Below, piece after piece: positions 34,568-43,463 of a stretch of DNA of 64,000 nucleotides (position 1 is the first letter of the stretch; every line of letters begins with the position of its first letter). The stretch comes from Nocardioides nematodiphilus. Lineage in GTDB: Bacteria > Actinomycetota > Actinomycetes > Propionibacteriales > Nocardioidaceae. The notes under the pieces are model-generated. The model was not told where the DNA came from. It saw nothing but the letters and a program-made list of their open reading frames with translations, and ran no database searches. Location: assembly GCF_020216525.1 (NCBI RefSeq), contig NZ_JAIWOY010000009.1, positions 1-64,000 on the forward strand, written 5' to 3'. The position numbers were made by a program, and so were the translations under genes.

Positions 34568-35305
34568 GTGCCCGCTGCCTCCCCTCCTCCTTCCGCTCCC
34601 GCGACCGCACGGCACGCGACCGTGCTCGACCTGATCGGGACCGAGATCGTCGCCGGTGAGCGCGCCGTCGGGTCCGTCCTCACCGCGGAGAGCATCGGGA
34701 GCACCTACGGCGTCTCGCGCAGCGTGGCCCGCGAGGCCGTGCGGGTGCTCGAGTCGATGGGCCTGGTCGCCAGCCGGCGTCGCGTCGGTGCCACCGTGCA
34801 GCCCCGCACCTCGTGGAACCTCTTCGATCCGCGTGTGGTCGCCTGGCGCCTTGAGGGCAGCGACCGGGCCCGGCAGATGGTGTCGCTGGCCGAGCTGCGC
34901 CGCGGCTTCGAGCCGGCGGCGGCCGCGCTCGCCGCGCAGCGCGCCGACGCCGAGCAGTGCCGGCGGCTGGCGAGCGCGGTCTCCGACATGGTGCACACCG
35001 GCCGCGCCGGCGACCTGGAGGCGTACCTCCACGCCGACCAGATCTTCCACCGCACCCTGCTCGAGGCCAGCGGCAATGAGATGCTCGCCGCGCTGGCCGA
35101 GCTGGTGGAGGGCGCGCTGGCCGGCCGCACCCACCACAACCTGATGCCGTCGCGCCCCAACGCGGTGGCGATCGCGCGCCACGACGACGTCGCCCGGGCC
35201 GTACGTGACCGCGACGCGGCGCGAGCCGAGAGCGCGATGCGCGCGATCATCGACGAGGCCGAGGCCGCGGTCGCCGCCGAGTTCGGCGCCGCCGCCGGCG
35301 ACTAG
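34568..35305 (+). CDS. GntR/FadR-type regulator, likely gluconate repressor
   Basis: 245 residues. An N-terminal winged helix (residues 15–80; IGSTYGVSRSVAREAVRVLESMGLV is the recognition region) is followed by an FCD ligand domain (about 100–235) with the metal-type His residues in YLHADQIFHRTLLEASGN and HDDVARAVRD. Divergence from gntK–gntP strongly suggests it senses gluconate or 6-phosphogluconate. GTG at 34568. Its stop shares the CTAG tetramer with the stop of the convergent hydrolase. Confidence 0.88.
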   Translation: MPAASPPPSAPATARHATVLDLIGTEIVAGERAVGSVLTAESIGSTYGVSRSVAREAVRVLESMGLVASRRRVGATVQPRTSWNLFDPRVVAWRLEGSDRARQMVSLAELRRGFEPAAAALAAQRADAEQCRRLASAVSDMVHTGRAGDLEAYLHADQIFHRTLLEASGNEMLAALAELVEGALAGRTHHNLMPSRPNAVAIARHDDVARAVRDRDAARAESAMRAIIDEAEAAVAAEFGAAAGD

Positions 35306-36060
35306 CCCAGAGTGCGCTCGAAGAGCGCCTTGAGCTCGACCACGTGCCGCTCGTAGCTCGGCGCGTGCCACGACGCCGTGTCGTTCATCGTGTAGCCGTG
35401 CGGCGCGTCCGGGTAGATGGCCGCGGTGTAGGTGGCACCGGCGGCCGCCAGCGCCTGCTCGAGCTCTGCCGCCTGCTGCGGCGTCATGCTGGGGTCGTTG
35501 TCGGCGTGACCGTAGAGGTACTCGGTCTGCGCCGTAAGACCGCGATGAGGACTGCGCGGGTCGTCGGTGACCAGGCCGGCGCCGTGGAACCCGCCGACCG
35601 CCACGATCCGGCCCGGGAACTGACCCGCCGCCATCGTGGAGAGCCGGGCACCCATGCAGTAGCCGGTCGCGCCGAGGCGTGCGTCGGGGGCGCCGGCCTC
35701 GGTGAGCAGCCGCTGCAGGGTCGAGACGTACGCCTCGGTGTCCGCCGCGACGCGCTCCGGGGTGAGGGCGGCGATGAAGCCACCGAGCCCGGCGTTCTGG
35801 AAGTACGTCGAGCGCACCTCGGGGTCACGCAGGTCGACCTTCGGCTCCAGGTCCGCCGCGCTGCCGGCACGGTAGAAGACGTGCGGCGCCAGCACCAGGT
35901 ACCCCCACGAGGCGATCAGGTCGACCATCTCGGCGATGCGCGGTCGCAGCCCGATGGCGTCCATGAAGAACAGGACACCACCCGTCGGCGTCTCGGCGGG
36001 GCGCGCGACGAACGCGTCCGCGATGCCGTCTCCTGCGGGGATCTGGATCAGCTCAGCCAT
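35302..36060 (-). CDS. Dienelactone hydrolase family protein
   Basis: 252 residues with an alpha/beta-hydrolase fold. Catalytic features are Cys in GATGYCMGARL, the Asp after LYGHADND and His in PDAPHGYTMND. The Cys nucleophile is typical of dienelactone hydrolases, which open lactone rings, but the family is broad and the substrate here is unknown. It converges on the GntR gene; the two stops overlap at CTAG (35302..35305), and a short GCGCTC-GAA-GAGCGC hairpin at 35314..35328 lies in its 3' coding end. Confidence 0.85.
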   Translation of the reverse strand: MAELIQIPAGDGIADAFVARPAETPTGGVLFFMDAIGLRPRIAEMVDLIASWGYLVLAPHVFYRAGSAADLEPKVDLRDPEVRSTYFQNAGLGGFIAALTPERVAADTEAYVSTLQRLLTEAGAPDARLGATGYCMGARLSTMAAGQFPGRIVAVGGFHGAGLVTDDPRSPHRGLTAQTEYLYGHADNDPSMTPQQAAELEQALAAAGATYTAAIYPDAPHGYTMNDTASWHAPSYERHVVELKALFERTLG

Positions 36061-36138
36061 GCCGCGACGTTATCGAACGAGCCCGCGGGCCCCTTCTCCA
36101 CCGTCGAGTCGTAGCGATGTCGCCCCCTGGCACCGCCA

Positions 36139-36156
36139 CTGACCGCGCCCGGTCAG
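36139..36156 (-). terminator. Hairpin at the end of the kinase gene
   Basis: CTGACCG, loop CGCC and CGGTCAG form a perfect 7-bp stem that overlaps the kinase stop codon. No U-run follows, so termination efficiency is uncertain. Confidence 0.45.
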
Positions 36157-37673
36157 AACGCGTTGCCGAAGGGCGAGCCGTCCCACGGCGTCCAGTCGGT
36201 GCCGTGGCCGCTGACCCGGAGCACGAAGAACACGACGAGCGCGGCGAGCATCACCGCGGTGAAGCCCCAGACGCCGAGCCGCCGCGCTGGGGGCGTGGTC
36301 AGCCGGCGCAGCGGCCCACGCACCCGGCTCGCGCCGGGGCCGGTCGCCAGCATCACGGTCAGCACCGCGCCGCACACGAAGAGGGTGCTCGTCATCGTGG
36401 CCGCGACCGCGTAACAGATCAGCCCCGCGGCCAGGGCGAGGCCGCCGGCCCACAGCACCAGCACGACCGTGCTCGGCAGGGAGCGCAACAGGTGCCACGG
36501 AGTGCCGATCACCAGCCGCGGCTTGTCGTGCCAGCGCGGGCCGCGCGCCTCGCGGCGCGACTCGTGCACCGTGCCCGCCAGCGACAGCCCTCTCAGGACG
36601 GTGGCCAGGGTCAGCACGATGGCGAGGGCGGGCACGGGCGCCGCCGCGAAGCCGGCTCCGGTCAGCACGATGAGCAGGAGCCACAGGACCGTACGTCGCA
36701 GGCGCAGCACCCGGCTCTCGCGCTGGGGCTCGACCAGGGTGGGGTCGCCCTCGAGCAGCGTCCGATCGATCTCGGTGTCGTCGTCATCGTCGAGCGGCTC
36801 GCCACCACGCCACGCCAGAGGTGCGGTCAGCGGCGGTTGGTCGTCGTCCCAGGGGGCTCCGACAGCCACCGGCTCCGGGGCGGCCAGGGACAGGGCCGGG
36901 TCGCGGAACCACTCCTGCAGCTGTGCCACCGTCGGTCGCCGGGCCGGCTCGGGCGAGAGCGCCAGGTCGAGGACCTCGCGCAGCCCGGCCTCGATGCCGG
37001 CCAGGTCGTGCTCTCCACGGCGGGCCCGATCCATGATCGCCGCCGACGGACCCCGCCCGTACGGCGGACGGCCGGTGGCGGCGAACGCGACCGTGGCGGC
37101 CCACGAGTGCACGTCGGAGGCGGGCGAGGCGTCCTCGCCGCGCAGGATCTCCGGCGGCAGGTAGCCGGGGGTGCCGAGCAGCCAGCCGGTGTGGGTGATC
37201 CTGGGGTCGTCGGCGACGCGGGCCAGACCGAAGTCGATCAGGACGGGGGTGCGGCCCTCCATGATGACGTTGGACGGCTTCACGTCGCGGTGCAGCACTC
37301 CCCCGGCGTGGACCGCGGCGACGGCGTCGATCAGGCAGCGGGCGAACCACTGCAGGTCGCGCCCGGCGATCGGGCCCTCCTCGGCGATCTCGTCGTGCAG
37401 CGAACGCCCGGGGACGTACCGCATCACGACGTACGGGACCGGACCCCACGGATCGGCGTCGATGATCTCGGCGACCCAGCGCGAACGGACCCGCTGCAGC
37501 GAGCCGACCTCGCGCTCGAGACGCCGGCGGCCCTCCTCGTCGCCGACGACCTGCGGGCGCAGCACCTTCAACGCGACACGCTGCCCGGTGGGCTCGTGCC
37601 GGGCGAGATGGACGATGCCCATCCCGCCCTCGCCGAGCACGCTGAGCAGCGTGTAGTCGCCGATGGAGTTCAC
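36153..37673 (-). CDS. Membrane Ser/Thr protein kinase
   Basis: 506 residues. A Hanks-type kinase domain occupies about 1–265: YTLLSVLGEGGMGIVHLARH, VALKVL with the catalytic Lys, VLHRDVKPSNVIM, LIDFGLARV and GTPGYLPPEIL. An acidic linker (DDDDDTEIDRTLLEGDPT) contains threonines that could be phosphorylated. The C-terminal half has five or so hydrophobic helices and ends with SPFGNAF; there are no PASTA domains, so the sensory input is not wall muropeptide. GTG at 37673 has TAGCCT (37681..37686) 7 nt upstream. Targets unknown. Confidence 0.9.
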   Translation of the reverse strand: MNSIGDYTLLSVLGEGGMGIVHLARHEPTGQRVALKVLRPQVVGDEEGRRRLEREVGSLQRVRSRWVAEIIDADPWGPVPYVVMRYVPGRSLHDEIAEEGPIAGRDLQWFARCLIDAVAAVHAGGVLHRDVKPSNVIMEGRTPVLIDFGLARVADDPRITHTGWLLGTPGYLPPEILRGEDASPASDVHSWAATVAFAATGRPPYGRGPSAAIMDRARRGEHDLAGIEAGLREVLDLALSPEPARRPTVAQLQEWFRDPALSLAAPEPVAVGAPWDDDQPPLTAPLAWRGGEPLDDDDDTEIDRTLLEGDPTLVEPQRESRVLRLRRTVLWLLLIVLTGAGFAAAPVPALAIVLTLATVLRGLSLAGTVHESRREARGPRWHDKPRLVIGTPWHLLRSLPSTVVLVLWAGGLALAAGLICYAVAATMTSTLFVCGAVLTVMLATGPGASRVRGPLRRLTTPPARRLGVWGFTAVMLAALVVFFVLRVSGHGTDWTPWDGSPFGNAF

Positions 37674-37696
37674 GGCGCCGAGGCTATCTGCCACGG

Positions 37697-38773
37697 TCAG
37701 ACGATGCGGTGCATCCAGTGGTTGGTGTCCTCGGCGCGGCCGAACTGCAGGTCGACCAGGCTCTTGCGCAGCTCGGTGGTGACCGGACCGGCCTCGGTGG
37801 TGACCGAGCCGCCGTCCCACAGCAGCTCCCCGACCGGCGTGATGACCGCCGCGGTGCCGCAGGCGAAGACCTCGGTGACCTCACCGGAGGCGACGCCGTC
37901 CTTCCACTCGTCGATGGCGATCCTGCGCTCCTCGACCTTGAGGCCGCGCTGGGCGGCGAGCTCGAGGATCGAGGCGCGGGTGATGCCCTCGAGGATGGTG
38001 CCGGTCTCCGGGGTGACGAGACGGCCGTCGGCGTAGACCAGGAAGAGGTTCATCCCGCCGAGCTCCTCGATGTACGTGCCCTCGGAGGCGTCGAGGAAGA
38101 CGACCTGGTCGCAGCCCTTGGCGTACGCCTGGGCCTGCGGCGCCAGCGAGGAGGCGTAGTTGCCGCCGGTCTTGGCCGCGCCCATGCCGCCACGGCCCGC
38201 GCGGGTGTAGTCCTGCTCGAGCCAGAGCCGGACGGGCTTGACGCCGCCCTTGAAGTAGGCGCCCGCCGGGGAGGCGATCACCATGAAGGTGACGTGCTGC
38301 GAGGCCCGCACGCCCAGGAACTTCTCCGAGGCGAACATGAAGGGGCGGATGTAGAGGGACTTCTCGTCGCCCTCGGCCGAGACCGGGACCCAGCGCTGGT
38401 CGACCTCGACCAGCGCGTCGACCGCCGCGACGAAGTCCTCGACGGGCAGCTCGGGGAACGCGAGGCGGGCCGACGAACGGGCCATCCGGGCGCCGTTCTG
38501 GTCCGGGCGGAACGACCAGATCGAGCCGTCGTCGTGCCGATAGGCCTTCATCCCCTCGAACGTCTCCTGCGCGTAGTGCAGGACGGCCGTCGCCGGGTCG
38601 AGCGAGATCGGGCCGTACGGCTCGATGCGGGCGTTGTGCCACCCGGACTCCGGCGTCCACTCCACCGTGAACATGTGGTCGGTGAAGTGATTGCCGAAGC
38701 CCGGGTCGGCCAGGATCTCGGCCAGCCGCTCGTCGGAGACCGGGTTGGTGCTGAGGGTGGTGCTGATCTCCAT
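37697..38773 (-). CDS. ilvE: Branched-chain amino acid aminotransferase
   Basis: 358 residues, class IV PLP enzyme. It performs the last step of Ile, Leu and Val synthesis, or the first of their breakdown, with glutamate as amino donor. Recognisable parts are FTDHMFTVEW, LHYAQETFEGMKAYR, RSSARLAFPELP, and GGNYASSLAPQAQAYAKGCD with the PLP-lysine region. LGGMNLFLVYADGRLVTPETG precedes the C-terminus in pieces. It lies 72 nt downstream of leuB on the same strand, probably co-transcribed. Confidence 0.95.
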   Translation of the reverse strand: MEISTTLSTNPVSDERLAEILADPGFGNHFTDHMFTVEWTPESGWHNARIEPYGPISLDPATAVLHYAQETFEGMKAYRHDDGSIWSFRPDQNGARMARSSARLAFPELPVEDFVAAVDALVEVDQRWVPVSAEGDEKSLYIRPFMFASEKFLGVRASQHVTFMVIASPAGAYFKGGVKPVRLWLEQDYTRAGRGGMGAAKTGGNYASSLAPQAQAYAKGCDQVVFLDASEGTYIEELGGMNLFLVYADGRLVTPETGTILEGITRASILELAAQRGLKVEERRIAIDEWKDGVASGEVTEVFACGTAAVITPVGELLWDGGSVTTEAGPVTTELRKSLVDLQFGRAEDTNHWMHRIV

Positions 38774-38845
38774 GGCGGGCGGGGCCTTTCGAGCGGTGCG
38801 GTCGGGTGGGTGAGGATCAGTGTCGCGGTGAGTGCGGCGGTTGGT

Positions 38846-39895
38846 TCAGACGAGGGCTGCGATGGCGTCGCCGACCTGCGCGGTCGTACGGGGCTCGCTG
38901 CCGCGGTTCGTCAGGTCCTTGAGGACGGCCGCGTCGATCGCGGCGGCCGCCTCGGGGTAGCCGAGGTGGTCGAGCAGGAGCGCGCCGGACAGGATCGCGG
39001 CGGTCGGGTCGGCCTTCTGCTGGCCGGCGATGTCGGGGGCCGAGCCGTGGACCGGCTCGAACATCGACGGCGAGGTGCGGTCGGGGTTGACGTTGCCCGA
39101 CGCGGCGAGGCCGATGCCGCCGGTGATCGCGGCGGCGAGGTCGGTGATGATGTCGCCGAAGATGTTGTCGGTGACGATGACGTCGAAGCGCGCCGGGTCG
39201 GTGACCATGAAGATCATCACGGCGTCGATGTGCAGGTAGTCGACGGTGACCTGCGGGAACTCCTTGGCCACCTCCTGCACGATGCGCCACCAGATGCCAC
39301 CGGCGTTGACCAGGACGTTGGTCTTGTGGACCAGGGTGAGCTTCTTGCGGTCCCGCTTGGCGGCGCGGTTGAACGCGTCACGGACCACGCGCTCGACGCC
39401 GAACGCGGTGTTGACCGAGACCTCGGTCGCCATCTCCTGCGGGGTGCCGACGCGGATCGCGCCGCCGTTGCCGGTGTAGAGACCCTCGGTGCCCTCGCGC
39501 ACGACGACGAAGTCGATGTCGCCCTTGTTCAGAACGGCGTCGCTCAGCGGGGAGACGGCACCCGGGAAGAGCTTGGAGGGACGCAGGTTGACGTAGTGGT
39601 CGAGCTCGAAGCGGAGCTTGAGCAGCAGGCCACGCTCAAGGATGCCCGGGGGCAGGTTCGGGTCGTTCGGCTTGCCGCCGACAGCGCCGAGCAGGATCGC
39701 GTCCTGGCCGCGGATCTCCTCGAGCACGGAGTCCGGCAGCACCTCGCCCGTGGCGAGGTAGCGCTCAGCGCCGAGGTCGTACGGCGTCTTGTCGAACTGC
39801 ACGGGGGACGCGGCCTCGAGCACCTTGAGCGCCTCGGCGGTCACCTCCGGTCCGATGCCGTCGCCGGGGATCACTGCAAGCTTGAGGCTGGTCAT
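38846..39895 (-). CDS. leuB: 3-isopropylmalate dehydrogenase
   Basis: 349 residues, the normal size. It oxidises and decarboxylates 3-isopropylmalate to 2-ketoisocaproate with NAD in leucine synthesis. Visible are [43 protein letters not shown], the substrate-binding [13 protein letters not shown], and [21 protein letters not shown] at 39895 is 7 nt from TAATCT (39903..39908), so a leaderless local promoter is possible. Further upstream is a putative attenuator with a leader peptide and a 40-codon ORF on the same strand. Confidence 0.95.
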   Translation of the reverse strand: MTSLKLAVIPGDGIGPEVTAEALKVLEAASPVQFDKTPYDLGAERYLATGEVLPDSVLEEIRGQDAILLGAVGGKPNDPNLPPGILERGLLLKLRFELDHYVNLRPSKLFPGAVSPLSDAVLNKGDIDFVVVREGTEGLYTGNGGAIRVGTPQEMATEVSVNTAFGVERVVRDAFNRAAKRDRKKLTLVHKTNVLVNAGGIWWRIVQEVAKEFPQVTVDYLHIDAVMIFMVTDPARFDVIVTDNIFGDIITDLAAAITGGIGLAASGNVNPDRTSPSMFEPVHGSAPDIAGQQKADPTAAILSGALLLDHLGYPEAAAAIDAAVLKDLTNRGSEPRTTAQVGDAIAALV

Positions 39896-39905
39896 GGCCC
39901 CAAGA

Positions 39906-40028
39906 TTAGTTGTCGTCGGGCCGCGGTCCGTCACTGGTCCGCAGATCGATAGCGGACTGCAGGTTGTCGTGGTGCAGCGGGCTGTCGGGGTTGTTGCGGG
40001 AGGGGCCCCACTCGAGCAGCTGGTTCAT
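39906..40028 (-). CDS. Small hypothetical ORF between leader and leuB
   Basis: A 40-codon frame beginning [15 protein letters not shown] and ending in SDGPRPDDN. It is hydrophilic and lacks a signal peptide. GGAG lies about 7 nt before the ATG, a good ribosome site; an in-frame ATG at 40049 could extend it by 7 residues. It ends 10 nt before leuB, so it could couple translation of leuB to the upstream attenuator region. I do not recognise the peptide. Confidence 0.5.
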   Translation of the reverse strand: MNQLLEWGPSRNNPDSPLHHDNLQSAIDLRTSDGPRPDDN

Positions 40029-40060
40029 CGTCGTCTCCGGTTCTCTCATGCTTCTGGTTC

Positions 40061-40116
40061 GGTGGCTGAGAGGCCGGGGTTAGTTCTTCGAGGCCACCGC
40101 GTCAGGGTGGCCTCTC
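40061..40116 (-). promoter_or_regulatory. Alternative hairpins (putative attenuator) before leuB
   Basis: On the minus strand GAGAGGCCACC (40106..40116) can pair with GGTGGCCTC (40090..40098) in a 9-bp stem with a 7-nt loop. It can instead pair with GGCCTCTC (40068..40075), 8 bp. If the second forms, GGTGGC can pair with GCCACC (40061..40066). Mutually exclusive pairings directly after a short Ile/Leu/Val-rich ORF are the architecture of an attenuator. No U-run follows, so the switch may work on translation or Rho access rather than intrinsic termination. Confidence 0.5.
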
Positions 40117-40117
40117 A

Positions 40118-40204
40118 TCAGCGAATGCTGGAAGCCCCGACGCGGCACATGGCTACGAGAGCCACGGCTACGACGGCCGTAATAAGGGCGAGGGCGGAGA
40201 ACAT
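40118..40204 (-). CDS. Putative leader peptide for leuB region
   Basis: A 28-residue frame starting MFSALALITAVVAVALVA. Ten of 28 residues are Leu, Ile or Val, several encoded by codons unusual for this GC-rich genome (CTT, ATT, GTA, GTA). Its stop lies just before the alternative hairpins. TAGCAT (40212..40217) is 7 nt before the ATG, consistent with a leaderless leader mRNA. It could alternatively be a small membrane peptide, since it is hydrophobic. Confidence 0.5.
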   Translation of the reverse strand: MFSALALITAVVAVALVAMCRVGASSIR

Positions 40205-40211
40205 GACAGTG

Positions 40212-40240
40212 ATGCTACGGGCCAGTAACTTCACTGGGAA
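40212..40240 (-). promoter_or_regulatory. Promoter of the leuB leader
   Basis: TTCCCA (40235..40240), 17-nt spacer, TAGCAT (40212..40217), pointing to the leader peptide. The spacer contains AGTGAAGTTACT, a partly palindromic element that could be an operator. Confidence 0.5.
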
Positions 40241-40349
40241 GCGTTTTCTTGCGATTCGTCCGGATTCTTTGCCTCGCGGATCGGCGACACTCGTCCCGCG
40301 ATGTGTCCGCGATCCGGGATCGACGCCCGGGATGAGAGACGCTAGGCGG

Positions 40350-40919
40350 GTGAGCACACCCCCAGAGCTGCCGGAGATCGTCACCCGGGCGTTCGACGTC
40401 TCCCGCCGGGCGGGCTACGTCTCGTTCTGCCGCAATGAGACCGGCCGGCTGCTGGCGGCTCTTGCGGCCACCCGAACGGGCACGATGGCCGAGCTCGGCA
40501 CGGGCTGCGGCGTGGGCACGGCGTGGCTGCGCTCGGGCGTGCGCGGCGACGCGGCGCGGATCGTCAGCGCCGAGCTCGACGCCCGGCTCGCGACCTTCGC
40601 CAATGAGATCTTCGACGACGACCCGTTGGTCGAAGTGCTGGCGGTGGACTGGTCCTCCCTGCGCGACCGGGGCCCGTTCTCGCTGCTCTTCCTGGACGCC
40701 GAGCTGCCCGGCGACATCGGCGTCGACAGCATCGTCGACCTGGTGGAGCCCGGCGGCATGGTCGTGCTGGACGATCTGCAGCCGTGCGAGCAGTGGCCGC
40801 CGCTGTCCTACGGGCGGGTGGACGGACTGCGCGAGCAGTGGCTCACCGACGAGCGCTTCGCCGCGGTCGAGGTGATGGTCGCCTCGGGCACCTCGGTGCT
40901 CATCGCGACCCGTCGCTGA
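40350..40919 (+). CDS. Class I SAM-dependent methyltransferase-like protein
   Basis: 189 residues. A Rossmann-type SAM-binding start, TMAELGTGCGVGTAWL, is followed by RIVSAELDARLATFANEIF and SLLFLDAELPGDIGVDSIV, then LVEPGGMVVLDDL. This resembles O-methyltransferase-like proteins, but metal-binding residues are not clear and the substrate is unknown. It is divergent from the leuB leader and converges on efeB, separated by 16 nt. GTG start inferred from family similarity. Confidence 0.75.
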   Translation: MSTPPELPEIVTRAFDVSRRAGYVSFCRNETGRLLAALAATRTGTMAELGTGCGVGTAWLRSGVRGDAARIVSAELDARLATFANEIFDDDPLVEVLAVDWSSLRDRGPFSLLFLDAELPGDIGVDSIVDLVEPGGMVVLDDLQPCEQWPPLSYGRVDGLREQWLTDERFAAVEVMVASGTSVLIATRR

Positions 40920-40935
40920 TCCCCACCAGGACCGG

Positions 40936-42225
40936 CTAGAGGAAGAGCTCCTCGGCGAGATAGTGCCCCTTCTTGGGCGCCGGCGGGATGGCGAAGATGC
41001 CCGAGCCGACGTGCGAGATGTACTCGTTGAGGTTGTCGGAGCTGCCGAGCTTGGTCTGCAGGGTGATGAAGCTCTTCGGGTCGTGCATGTAGGCGATGAA
41101 GAGCAGCCCGGCGTCGAGGAAGCCCAGTTCGTTGATCCCGCCGGTGAAGTTGTAGCCGCGTCGCAGGATCCGGACGCCGTTGTTGTTCTCCGGCGCGGAG
41201 AGGGCGACGTGGGAGGTCGCCGGGATCGCGAGCTCGCCATGGACCGACTTCCCGAAGTCCGGGGTGTCGAACTCCTTCGTGCCCGACAGCGGGGCGCCCT
41301 CGCCCTTCGTACGGCCGAAGACGCCCTCCTGGGTCTGGATCTTCGCGGAGTCCCAGATCTCGATGTTCATCTCGATCTTGCGGGCCACCATGTAGGTGCC
41401 GTCCTTCATCCACGACTGCTCCCCGTCGGCGAGCGCGTCGTCGTCGAGCCAGACGTGCTGGGCGACGTCCTCGGGCTCCTTGACGTTGCGGGTGCCGTCC
41501 TTGAAGCCCATCAGGTTGCGCGGCGTGGTCTGGCCCTTGCCGGCCGAGGCCCGGCCGAAGCCGAGCACGGTCCAGCGGGTGTTGACCGTGCCACGCCCGA
41601 TCCGGGCGAGGTTGCGGATCGCGTGATACGCGACCTGCGGGTCGTCGGCGCAGGCCTGCAGCGACAGATCGCCGCCGGTCAGCTCGGGTCGGAGCCGGTC
41701 GCTGGGCAGCACCGGGAGGTCGGCGAGCAGGGCAGGCTTCTTGTCGGCCAGACCGAACCGGTCGTCGAAGACGCCCGGGCCCAGGCCGACGGTGACCGTC
41801 AGCGCGGCCGGGCCGAGGTTGTACGCCTCCCCCGTGTCGCCGGGCACGCCGATCGGCGTGGTCGGCTCGACGGAGCCGATCGGCAGACCCGCCTGGAGCT
41901 GGGCGATCGCGGCCGACCACCGGGCGAGCAGCACCTGGAGGTCCTGCTTGCTGGTGGTGGTCAGGTCGAAGGTCATGAAGACCGTGTGCCGCTGCGGCGG
42001 GGTCTCGATGCCGGCCTGGTGCGCGCCGGTGTAGAACTCGTGCGCGACGTTGAGGTCGACCAGGTCACCGTCATCGGTCGCCGGGATGTCGACACCACTC
42101 TCCGCGGTGGCGCGTCCTCCGGCGAATCCCGCCCCGAGGGCGACGATCGCGCCGGCACCGACGCCGGCGCCCTGGATCAGGCGCCGCCGGGACGTACCGG
42201 CGGTGCCGTGCTCGGGGGCGTCCAT
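40936..42225 (-). CDS. efeB: Dye-decolourising peroxidase / deferrochelatase EfeB
   Basis: 429 residues. A twin-arginine signal (TSRRRLIQGAGVGAGAIVAL) exports the folded protein. The DyP domain shows the GFKDGTRN motif with catalytic Asp, and the C-terminal half carries YNFTGGINELGFLDAGLLFI. Proposed roles are haem iron extraction or periplasm-side oxidation of Fe(II) for EfeU. Its ATG overlaps the efeO stop by one base; it is the last gene of efeU–efeO–efeB. Confidence 0.94.
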   Translation of the reverse strand: MDAPEHGTAGTSRRRLIQGAGVGAGAIVALGAGFAGGRATAESGVDIPATDDGDLVDLNVAHEFYTGAHQAGIETPPQRHTVFMTFDLTTTSKQDLQVLLARWSAAIAQLQAGLPIGSVEPTTPIGVPGDTGEAYNLGPAALTVTVGLGPGVFDDRFGLADKKPALLADLPVLPSDRLRPELTGGDLSLQACADDPQVAYHAIRNLARIGRGTVNTRWTVLGFGRASAGKGQTTPRNLMGFKDGTRNVKEPEDVAQHVWLDDDALADGEQSWMKDGTYMVARKIEMNIEIWDSAKIQTQEGVFGRTKGEGAPLSGTKEFDTPDFGKSVHGELAIPATSHVALSAPENNNGVRILRRGYNFTGGINELGFLDAGLLFIAYMHDPKSFITLQTKLGSSDNLNEYISHVGSGIFAIPPAPKKGHYLAEELFL

Positions 42226-43463
42226 CAGGCGGTCGCGACCTTCTCCGCGAGGTGCGACAGGGAGTCCTGCAGCGCCTGGACCGTCTGGCTCAGCTTGTTC
42301 GCGTCGGTCTTCTTCAGCTGCGGCGTGTAGCGGACGTAGCCGCCGACGCCGTGCGGGTCGCGGTACGTGTCGAGCATGGTGTTGACCGCCTCGAAGCGCT
42401 TCCCGATGGTGTCGGTGAGGTTGGCGTCGACCTCGGTGAGGCCGTCCTTGAGGTAGGCGAACGCCTGCTGGGCGCCCTCGACGTTGGAGGCGAAGTCGAC
42501 CAGGTCGGTGTGGGAGAACTTCTCCTCCTCGCCGCTGATCTTGTTGGCCTGGACCTCCTCGAGGAGGCCGGCCGCACCGTTGGCGAGGTCCTCGGGCTTG
42601 TAGGTCAGCGTCTTGGAGAGCTCTGCGAGCTTCTTGACGTTGACGGTCAGCTCGGCGGCCAGCTTCTTGGTCTGGGCGGTGATCCTGCCCGCGAAGATGT
42701 CGCGCTCGACGGCGTGGAAGCCGTGCCAGCCGACCGCCGGGTCGAGGTTGGAGGCGCGCATGTCGACCAGGTAGTCCAGGTTGCCGCTGTTGTCGGTCGC
42801 CGCGGTGCCGGGCAGGACGAACCCCTCGACGTCGGACTCGATCTTCTCGTAGAACGGGCGTGCGACGCCGTACTGCATCTGGGCGGCCGACGCGTCGCCG
42901 GACTCGACGTCCTTCTGCAGCTTCTCGACCGCAGCGACCATCGCCTCGACCTGGGTCGTGACGTACTCGCCGTACTGCTTGGCGCCATCGGCGAGGAGGG
43001 TGGCGGCGCTGCCGGTCGGCGCAGCGCTGGCCTGGCCGGTGACCTTGAAGTCGATGGCCTCGGTCGCGGCACCCGGGCAGTAGAGCTGGTAGCTGCCGCC
43101 GCCGAGGGTGAGCGTGAACGACGCGGCCGGGAGGCCCGGAGCCAGGGACTCCTTCTCGCCGATGATCTTCTGGTCCTGCAGCAGCTCGAACTCGGTGATG
43201 CCGGTGGCCGACTCGTTCTTCACCGAGAAGGTGACCGGTCCGGCCGGGACCTCGGTGACCGAGGGGGTGCAGGTGTCGCCGTTCGCGCCCGAGGCGAGCA
43301 CGACGTCGACGGTGCTCAGACCGCCCTGGGACGCGGCCTGGGTCGCGTCGCCACCCGTGCCCGAGGCCTTGTCGTCGCTGTTGCTGCTGCCGCAGGCGGC
43401 GAGCGAGCCGAGGGAGAGCGCAGCGACGATGCTGACGGCGGCCTTACGTGAGGCTGTCGACAT
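42225..43463 (-). CDS. efeO: Iron uptake lipoprotein EfeO
   Basis: 412 residues. A lipobox (SLGSLAACGSS, lipidated Cys about residue 24) anchors it outside the membrane. Residues 50–140 form a cupredoxin-like domain; about 155–405 form the peptidase-M75/EfeM domain with HxxE in WHGFHAVERDIF. It delivers ferrous or ferric iron to EfeU. The start overlaps the end of efeU by 20 nt, so the two are translationally coupled. Confidence 0.94.
   Translation of the reverse strand: MSTASRKAAVSIVAALSLGSLAACGSSNSDDKASGTGGDATQAASQGGLSTVDVVLASGANGDTCTPSVTEVPAGPVTFSVKNESATGITEFELLQDQKIIGEKESLAPGLPAASFTLTLGGGSYQLYCPGAATEAIDFKVTGQASAAPTGSAATLLADGAKQYGEYVTTQVEAMVAAVEKLQKDVESGDASAAQMQYGVARPFYEKIESDVEGFVLPGTAATDNSGNLDYLVDMRASNLDPAVGWHGFHAVERDIFAGRITAQTKKLAAELTVNVKKLAELSKTLTYKPEDLANGAAGLLEEVQANKISGEEEKFSHTDLVDFASNVEGAQQAFAYLKDGLTEVDANLTDTIGKRFEAVNTMLDTYRDPHGVGGYVRYTPQLKKTDANKLSQTVQALQDSLSHLAEKVATA

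Noticed and set aside
40118..40384. 88-codon frame including the leuB leader peptide as a larger protein
   Set aside because: The upstream part overlaps the promoter and the start of the divergent methyltransferase and has no ribosome site; only the last 28 codons look functional.
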